From G963674685 sp963674685 (lineage in GTDB: Bacteria > Lernaellota > Lernaellaia > JACKCT01), in assembly GCA_963674685.2 (NCBI GenBank), contig CAXXWT010000004.1, positions 248,001-312,000 of the forward strand: DNA of 64,000 nucleotides, written 5' to 3'. Of the stretch, positions 51,029 to 58,600 are shown piece by piece. The first letter of the stretch is position 1. The number at the start of each line of letters is the position of its first letter. The translations under genes were made by a program, and so were the position numbers. The notes under the pieces were generated by a model. It had not been told where the DNA came from and did no database searches. It was given only the letters and a program-made list of their open reading frames with translations.

Positions 51029-52944
51029 TATTCATCTCCTTCAAGTAAATCCAAGACCGACACCCGTTTCCGAATTCGGGCGAGCCGTTTCATCACGAGG
51101 TCTTCGTTGAGGCGGCGCGGTTGCAATGGCATGGGCTTCAGTATGGACCTGGCCATGAGTTCTTTTATAATTGGAACGTGTTCGATATTGAACTTTCCAA
51201 CGAAAAGAGGCTCAAATTCTCCCCCGCTTCCCATGTAGTCCAAAAGTCTCAACAAACCGCTTAAGTATACCGCATCTTTGGTTAATCCTCCACCGCGAAA
51301 TACCCTCATGGTGACATAGAAAGCCGTACGTCCTGTAAAACCCATCTCTTTCCAGAGGGAATGAAAGACTTCCTGGAACGATGCGCCGTCGGTCATGGCG
51401 CGAATCGCAACAACCCGAGCCGCCAGAAGCCGCACCCGTGCTTTATCCAGCCCGCCGACCAGATATTCCGCCAGAACGGCCAGCCCCTCCTGCAGTTCTT
51501 CGTATCCGGGAAGTCCGAGTTGAAGCATCTTGAATGGTTGGGCCATCCCGTTGAAGTAGGTGAGAACGTGGGTGCCCACCTCATGCTGAATCAATGCTCT
51601 AGCCCTCAACTCTGAAAGGGGCGCCATCGTCCCAACCAGGAGATTTCCACGGGAGACCATAAGTCCGGTGATGTCCTTTCGTAATTCGACCTTGGCGGAC
51701 ATTTGCGGATAGAGCTTCCGATAGTGTTCGAGTTCCTCAACGGCCAGTTCGACGAATTTCGCCGCGGAAATTTTTTTAAGTCCACGCTTTTCCCGGTTAT
51801 GCTTTGGAAGAAATCCCAGCAATCGATTTGCCGCATCGAGTTGTGAATCACTCACTGCGCCGAATACCTGCATGCTTCCGTATAGAAAATTTTTAGTGTT
51901 TCTATCGGAAAGCATGGTGATCTTGCGACTAAGTTCCTGCTGTATATCGGAAAACATTCGAGATAGCGTCGGATCCTCGATCCGTTCGATGGGGCAGGCA
52001 AACAGCTTACGTTTAATCATGACCGGATCAAAAGGCAGCGGCCGGTAGGAAAAACGCGGTGCGCCCATGTAGTTATTGCGCCTGAACTGGGTCCATTCGG
52101 CGTCGGCGTTGGTCGGAGTTGTCAGAAGAAGAAATTCGAAGGACCCGCTCACTTCGGCCAGTATGCGGTCCACGCTCCAGACCGCCTTGACCACCGCGCG
52201 TCTTCCAATGGAATGATAGGTTTTCGGGCGCCTGTCGGTCTCGGATCGGGTGAATTCGAAGAAAGTGCGCTTGATGGCGCGATGGAAACCGCGACGCATC
52301 ATCTTCAGGTTGATCGGATAGTTTTGATTGCCGTCGGCGCTGCGATAAATCGGGGGAATCTCCAGACCCAGAAATGTGCCGCCCAATTCCTGCTTGCGAC
52401 CGACTGTGAGGATCGGCGACATCCCGGGTGGTGAAATTTTCGCCGAAGTTTCCACCGATGCCGCGAACCGGTTTCGGGCGCCGGGTATTTGAATTTTGGC
52501 CAGCGAGGTCTTGAGCGCTTCGATGGTTGAAACCGGTCCACCTTTCCGAGGCTTGAAAATGCGAAAAGTCGGAATCGTTTCCTTGTCCGGTGAGCTTACT
52601 TCCGGTCCGGCCCAGATTTCGATGATCAAAAACGCGCCGAAAGCTTCCATCATCGTTTCGGTCACTCTTTCGGTGAGCGATGTCAAACCGGATTTGTATT
52701 TTCTGGAAGCGGAACCGAGCAGATAGGAAGCCGTTGTCACGGCAAACCGATCCGTTCCCCAATCCTCACGCTCATTCGGCTTTCTGTAAATGCAGAAAAA
52801 GGGAAGCTGGCGATCAATGTGGAGTCGACCGTTTTTCAATATACGCCTTCTGACCTGCTTGTTCTGGGCCAGACGCGCGCAGACTGAATCGATGAAATTG
52901 TCCGTAATTTTAATAATTTCGTTTTCTGACGGTTTGCTATTCAA
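51028..52944 (-). CDS. DUF1704 (QEGLA-motif, MATCAP-like) metallopeptidase
   Basis: The 638-residue protein starts at TTG 52944 (GGAAAG about 8 bases upstream). It has HEVGTH at about residues 454-459, the HExxxH zinc motif of DUF1704, and YEELQEGLAVLAEYL at about 480, the QEGLA motif that supplies the third ligand. This family includes the eukaryotic tyrosine carboxypeptidase MATCAP, which removes C-terminal Tyr. Residues 1-380 are unrecognised and longer than the minimal domain. It lies between an ATP-grasp ligase and an N-formylglutamate amidohydrolase, all tightly packed. Confidence 0.85.
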   Translation of the reverse strand: MNSKPSENEIIKITDNFIDSVCARLAQNKQVRRRILKNGRLHIDRQLPFFCIYRKPNEREDWGTDRFAVTTASYLLGSASRKYKSGLTSLTERVTETMMEAFGAFLIIEIWAGPEVSSPDKETIPTFRIFKPRKGGPVSTIEALKTSLAKIQIPGARNRFAASVETSAKISPPGMSPILTVGRKQELGGTFLGLEIPPIYRSADGNQNYPINLKMMRRGFHRAIKRTFFEFTRSETDRRPKTYHSIGRRAVVKAVWSVDRILAEVSGSFEFLLLTTPTNADAEWTQFRRNNYMGAPRFSYRPLPFDPVMIKRKLFACPIERIEDPTLSRMFSDIQQELSRKITMLSDRNTKNFLYGSMQVFGAVSDSQLDAANRLLGFLPKHNREKRGLKKISAAKFVELAVEELEHYRKLYPQMSAKVELRKDITGLMVSRGNLLVGTMAPLSELRARALIQHEVGTHVLTYFNGMAQPFKMLQLGLPGYEELQEGLAVLAEYLVGGLDKARVRLLAARVVAIRAMTDGASFQEVFHSLWKEMGFTGRTAFYVTMRVFRGGGLTKDAVYLSGLLRLLDYMGSGGEFEPLFVGKFNIEHVPIIKELMARSILKPMPLQPRRLNEDLVMKRLARIRKRVSVLDLLEGDE

Positions 52945-52993
52945 GGCAATGTCTTTCCACGAAAAATGAGGTGTCCGAAAAACCGCGATTCGT

Positions 52994-53800
52994 TCAAACG
53001 GATTTTGCCGCCGCCGCGCTATTTTTCATCAGGCCCGGAATCGCCGCCATAAGCGCCTGGGCGATTGCCGCTAATTGCAGCTCGTCGGGTCGACCGCTCC
53101 ACTCGTCCATAAAGAATTTTTTAAACTCGATCGCGATGGTGCATCCTGCATCGCCGAAGGTTTCGGATATCCATCGGCTGAAATGCCCGCCTCTGAACTT
53201 GACATTTTCTCGCACGTCCAGCTTCCGGCCAAGATAGTCAAAGTTTGACAGATCGTGCATCAGCCCATCCACGGTGGCTCCCCACCGGACCCTATCCAGG
53301 TTTCCAGTGCCGATGTTCACTTCGGGATTCGCTTTTGCGTCATCTGCCGGTCCGTCCGGTCCGCTTCTGCGATGATTGTAAGAATGCAGATCAAGGACGA
53401 GAAAATATCCGTGCCGACTGATGAGCGTATCGAACAGGTTGCGGGTTTTTTCATAAAACGAGTCGTAAAAGCGGAGGGAGCCCTCGATTAGACGCAACTT
53501 TGGCCGGGACTTCCAGACATGGAGACCCCAAGCGTCCTCGGGGCGAATGTAGACGGCGTTTTCCCTTGTCCTGTTCAGATCGACTTCGAAACGTGAGACG
53601 TTCACTACGATTCGACTGCCGCCGAGCATCGTCCATCGATCAGTGAAAGGATCTTCTTCTCGAAGGCGGTTCGCTTCGGATATCTCCAGCATTCCGGCTA
53701 GCTCTTCGCGCACTTGATGCCCTGAGTGAATAGCCGTCGCAACAAGAGGACTTTCAAGGTTTGTTGTGAAAACAACCCTGTCATGTTCGAAATTCATCAT
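52994..53800 (-). CDS. N-formylglutamate amidohydrolase-family protein
   Basis: The 268-residue protein starts at ATG 53800; GGGAGAG lies 14 bases upstream. It has the FGase family features: ATAIHSGHQVREEL (zinc His), FEVDLNRTRENAVY (the D-N-R block), and FLVLDLHSYNHRR with a second His. The family cleaves N-formylglutamate and related acylated amino acids. It is the first gene of the three-gene set, 49 bases before DUF1704. Substrate in this context is unknown. Confidence 0.85.
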   Translation of the reverse strand: MMNFEHDRVVFTTNLESPLVATAIHSGHQVREELAGMLEISEANRLREEDPFTDRWTMLGGSRIVVNVSRFEVDLNRTRENAVYIRPEDAWGLHVWKSRPKLRLIEGSLRFYDSFYEKTRNLFDTLISRHGYFLVLDLHSYNHRRSGPDGPADDAKANPEVNIGTGNLDRVRWGATVDGLMHDLSNFDYLGRKLDVRENVKFRGGHFSRWISETFGDAGCTIAIEFKKFFMDEWSGRPDELQLAAIAQALMAAIPGLMKNSAAAAKSV

Positions 53801-54090
53801 TTTTTCGACACGCGCTCTCCCTTGAAAAACTCCGGTTTATCCAAACCGTCAGCTGGAAACGGGAATTCGAAACTTGAATTGACTATACGATGAAGTAAAA
53901 AATGAATGCAATCCGGCAGCGGGTCGGTTTGATTATTGTGCTTTTCCCGTCAGATTATTTTGCTACACTGGGAGTGTAAAATCCGATTCATCTTCACCAT
54001 ATTTCCATCTTCTTAGGCAATATTTGCTCATATACGAATTTCTCTATCTGTATCAAATCAAAGGGATATTCCATAAATGCAGTTGGACCG

Positions 54091-54160
54091 GTGAAAAACA
54101 TCGGCGCGGTTTTGGATGCGAGTTATACAGGTTCGAGTATCGCAGCGATTATTAAGGCGC
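54091..54160 (+). pseudogene. Decayed fragment similar to the esterase gene at 61486
   Basis: PVKNIGAVLDA here parallels PVKHVGALLDA of the 61486 esterase (8 of 11 identical), and TATCGCAGCGATTATTAAGG lines up with TATCGCGCCGATTACAAAGG at about 61641, now in a shifted frame with a stop. Similarity ends at about 54160. Confidence 0.45.
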
Positions 54161-54330
54161 TGTCCCGAGCGAAATCGAGGGGCGGCTTTTGTTCACGAAC
54201 CACTGGCCACTCATTACCCGCTTACTCATTCGCCTTCGCGGACGTTTTAGGCGAATTTGCCTGTCGAGAGCCTCCAGGTCGAGCGACCGTGCGCGGCTCA
54301 GAAGGAAGCCACGCACGCTTGCAGAGCCGA

Positions 54331-54385
54331 AGCCTAAACCCTGGTTCCTAAACCCTGAGCCTTAAACCCTAGCCCCTGGACCCTA
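54331..54385 (+). repeat. CCCTAAA-type degenerate repeats, left part
   Basis: Seven- to nine-base units such as CTAAACCCTGG, CTAAACCCTGA and TTAAACCCTAG are repeated. The array continues after the IS at 55602-55621 (CCCCTGAACCCTAAATCCTA), up to the stop codon of the large lipoprotein. Confidence 0.7.
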
Positions 54386-55601
54386 GTGTCATGTCACACC
54401 TGTAATGTTGGATAAAGCCTTCTCAGTTTTATCCTTGCGTCCTTTGTTGTGAATTGCCAGTTAATCGTCGCATTTTTCGAATTCCTGTGATGTTGCCATG
54501 CCTCGACCTCCGCGGCGACGGACGCCATATCGGGAATTCGCCTTTTCAGGCATTGCCTGATCAGAACATTCAGTTCGACTTCCGCCATATTCAGCCAACT
54601 GCCGTGTTTGGGCGTATACACAAACTCGAAACGATCCCAAAGCTTTTTAGCCCGGTCCGGCGCAAACGTTTCATAAAAGGAGCCCGGCTTATGCGTATTG
54701 AGATTATCCATCACCAACGTGACCTTCTCCGCCTTTCTATAGCGCCGTGCGATGCGGTCGATAAACAGCGCCCAGTCTTTCTTGGTTTTTCTTTCCGTCA
54801 CCTGAACCAGCCGTTTCCCGCCCAAAGGCTCGTTGGCCATGAAGACGTTGCAGACGCCTTGCCGCTTGTATTCATAGTCGTAACGAACCGGCCGTCCCGG
54901 CGCGCCGGGTATGGGGGTTTTCACCTCGTCAATCAACTGGCGCGGCGATTCATCCATGCAAACCACTGGAAACCGCGGATCATAAGGCCTTTTGTAGACA
55001 TCCAAAACCCTTTCCATCTGGGCTACAAATTCGGCATCCTGCTCCGGCGGGATGACCCACCCGAGCTTTTGCCAAGGCTTAAGTTCGTTTTTTTTAACAC
55101 GCGGCGAATGGTTTCATACGACACGCTGTCCACATACTGCAACTCCACCACCTTGTCCGCCAACAGTCGAAGCGACCACCGAACGTGTCCCTGGGGCGGA
55201 TCGCTGCAACTGAGGGCGATCAAATGCGCCTCGAATTCGCCGTCGGCTTTTTTTTCATAGCTCTGTTGACCTTTGCGCCCATGCAGGGCCATGTGAAGCC
55301 CTTCCTCCACAAAGCGTTTTTTGACGCGATACAGCTTCATGAGGCTGATATTCAGCACATCGGCGATGTCCTGTTCTCTCAGAGTTCGCGGTTCCTCCTC
55401 TTTCTCGTCGCAGTTCAGCAGAATCAGGGCGTTGATGACTTTCGATGTGTTGTGCTTGCCCCGGCATACAATGGCCTGGAGTTCCTCCCGCTCTTCTTCC
55501 GTCAAAGAAAATCGATACTTGATCTTCGGCATCCGAGACCTCCTTTCCGAGGAGGTCATTATGGCACATTCTTATATAACATATCAAGTGTGACATGACA
55601 C
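54386..55601 (-). mobile_element. Complete IS630-type insertion sequence
   Basis: Perfect 14-base terminal inverted repeats GTGTCATGTCACAC (54386-54399 and 55588-55601) bound a 1,216-base element, flanked by TA on both sides, the target duplication of this family. It carries one transposase read through a frameshift. It has inserted within CCCTAAA-type repeats. Confidence 0.92.
54394..55532 (-). CDS. IS630-family transposase with frameshift
   Basis: The upstream part starts at ATG 55532 (AAAGGAGG) and encodes the HTH domain (KIKYRFSLTEEEREELQAI; LREQDIADVLNISLMKLYRV). An eight-A run on the minus strand (55095-55088) is followed by divergence; a -1 shift there gives LKKNELKPWQKLGWVIPPEQ and joins the DDE domain. 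Catalytic residues are seen in VCMDESPRQL (D), LVMDNLNTHKPGS (D) and NMAEVELNVL (E). A programmed -1 frameshift at an A-run is known in IS630 members, so the element may be active. The alternative is a true frameshift mutation. Confidence 0.88.
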
Positions 55602-55621
55602 TAGCCCCTGAACCCTAAATC

Positions 55622-58600
55622 CTAGAAACTTCCGTCGGTGATAACCGTGAAGCTTTTGACTTCCGCGCTGGCCCCGGACTGGTTGTCAATGGACAGTGTC
55701 CAGTAATCCGTGGGTTGCAGGCCGTGGAGATCGACAAGGCCCGCGATGCCGAGTTCTTCACCGAAATCGTATTCCCGGAATGTTTTGTTCAGCCGCCAGG
55801 ACGTCGGGTTTTCATCATCCGGCCAGGCGGTGAAATCGCTGTGACTGCCCAGATCCACCATCTGCCCATCCGGTGCAATAAGGCCGAGTTCAACAGTTCC
55901 CGCGGGCTGTGTGGTCCATTCCAGAAGCACGCGCACTCCGACCTTCGTCACCGTTTGCGCCGCCTGATGGATGTCCAGATCCGTAAAGCCAACCTCCGCA
56001 TACTTCGGCAGCCACGGCTGATCCGGATCGTCGGAGAAGGAGTCGGTGAGTTCCTGGTGCCATGTGCCTAGGATACCCAGAAAACGGATTGAAATCGAGT
56101 CACCAAAATAGTCCGACGTGATCAGGTCTACCGCACCATCGCCATTCATATCTGAAATATAAATCGAAGTCGGGCCATCGCCCATGGACAGTGATGTCAA
56201 TACTCCAAAGGTCCCATCACCATTGCCCAAACGGATGGAAACCGTGTCGCCTTTGTGATTCGCCGTGGTCAGGTCTGGTGCTCCGTCGCCGTTCACATCC
56301 GTGACAAAAACAGAATAGGCTCCATCGCCCATCAAAAGAGAAGTTAAGGTTCCGAAAGATCCATCACCAACACCCAAGCGGACAGAAGCCGTACCGCTCC
56401 CATTATCCGCCGTGATCAGATCCGGCGCACTATCACCATTCACATCCGATACGACAACAGAAAATGGTTTGACGCCCATTGGTTGAGAAGTCAGGGAACC
56501 GAATGAACCATCACCAACGCCCAGACGAATCGAAACTGTGTCGCTCTCGCTGTCCGCTGTGATCAGGTCCGGAGAGCCGTCACAGTTCAAATCGGAGACG
56601 TAAACAGAATATGGATCATCTCCCATCGGGAGGGATGTCCGCGTTCCAAAGGTCCCATCGCCAATACCCAAGCGAATTGAAACTGAATTGCTGTAACGGT
56701 CCGCCGTGATCAAGTCTGATTCATAATCGTTATTCACATCCGAAACGAAAACAGACCATGGCCCATCGCCCATTGGTAGGGAAGTTATTGTATTAAAGGT
56801 CCCGTCACCCACTCCTAAGCGGATCGAAACCGTGTCACTCTCACTGTCTGCAGTGACCAAATCAGGCGCGACATCGCCATTCAAGTCTGAGACATATATT
56901 GACATTGGTTCATCACCCATTGGCAGGGAGTTAGCGTCTCCGAAGGCCCCGTCACCATTTCCCAGGTAAATAGAAACTGCATGACTATAACGATCCGCTG
57001 TGATCAAGTCCGGTGTACTGTCGCTGTTCACATCCGAGACAAAAACAGAATAAGGTGCATTTCCTACAGACAGTGAGGTTATGGCGCCAAAAGACTCACC
57101 GTCGGCATTAAAGCGAATCGACACTGTATCACTATTACGATCTGCCGTGACCAAGTCAGGAGCGCCGTCACCATTTGCATCTGAAACGAAAACAGACGAA
57201 GGCGCGCTTCCCATAGGCAATATGGTCCTCTCACTGAAAGTCCCGTCCCCATTCCCCATGCGGATGGAAACGGCATGACTATCGAAATCTGCAGTGATTA
57301 TATCCGGAGCACTATCACCGTTTAAGTCCGAGGCGAAAACTGAAATGGGGAAGTCGCCCATGGTGAGTGAAGTGAGGATTCCGAAAGATCCGTCGCCGAC
57401 GCCCAGGCGGATCGAAATCGTGTTACTCCCGCCGTCCGCTGTGATCAAGTCTGATGTTCCATCACCGTTCAAATCTGATCCGAAAACAGAATAGGGAGCG
57501 TCACCCATTGAAAGGGAGTTGTAGTCTTCAAAGCTCCCGTCGCCACAGCCTAGTCGAATCGAAACCGTGTCACTATCTCTGTCAGCTGTGGTTAGGTCTG
57601 GTACTCCGTCGCCGTTGAGATCAGTGACGAACACTGAAACGGGCCCATCACCCATGGGTAGTGATGTTCGTGATCCGAAAGATCCGTCGCCGATACCAAA
57701 ACGGACTGAAACCGCATTTTCAGCACGATCTGAGGTAATCAAGTCCGACGCGCCGTCACCATTCAGGTCCGAAATAAAAACACAACAGGCTTCATTGCCC
57801 ATAGGTAATGATGCCTTTGGTCCTAATGACCCATCTCCAGCGCCTAAACGGATCGAAATCGTGTCACTTTTACTATCTGCCGTTATCACGTCCGGTTTGC
57901 CATCGCCGTTTACATCGGAGACATAAACAGAAATAGGATTATCACCCATATGATAGGAGGAAACCGCATCGAAATTCCCGTTGCCCTCGCCAAGGCGGAT
58001 TGAAACGATATCGTTATAGCTATCTGCTACTACCAAGTCTGACGCTCCATCACCGTTTATATCCGAGACGAATATCGAAGCCGTCCCATTAACCATTGCA
58101 AAGGAAGTGACATCGCCGAAAGTCCCACTGCCGCGATGTAGTGATGCGCGATCGAAAATCGTCTCAAAGAAACCGAAATCGTTAATAGTCTGGAGGTCAA
58201 TCCATGTCTCTCCAATTAACGGAAGGGGGACTGCACCTCCTGCATTTCCGGATTTTACCCGTGTCAAGAGTTCGCCTTCAAAATTACGTACTGCGGCCCA
58301 TCCCCAATAACTTGACCAGCCAACGCCTGTCGTCAAGACTTCTCGCGGCGAAGAGAAACGGTGCCATACAAGTGAGTTGGGCCCCAACGCCCTAGTACTT
58401 CCTAAATATGTGGTTTCTTTGTCGGACCATTCATCGACTCGTGGATTCACACCGAAAGATTTATTTCTTTCCCCTCCACCAGGGCTCGGGTTGATAACGG
58501 TGAATGAGTAAGGTTCATCTCGCGGGAAAAGGTTCTGGGTAGAAACTTGCACCTCCAAGTATTGTTCGCCGGTGTCTGGATTACTTACGACAATTCCATC

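Larger units (their letters stand above)
53801..54385 (+). other. Intergenic stretch with gene remnant and CCCTAAA-type repeats
   Basis: No intact gene is seen in these 585 bases. 54091-54160 is a remnant of an esterase gene (see separate entry). 54331-54385 consists of degenerate CCCTAAA/CCCTRGA units into which the IS630-type element has inserted; the repeats resume at 55602. Confidence 0.6.

Noticed and set aside
56084..58120. Regular direct repeats resembling a CRISPR array
   Set aside because: The period is 147 bases and the repeats encode FG-GAP units in an open frame; no cas genes or short spacers.
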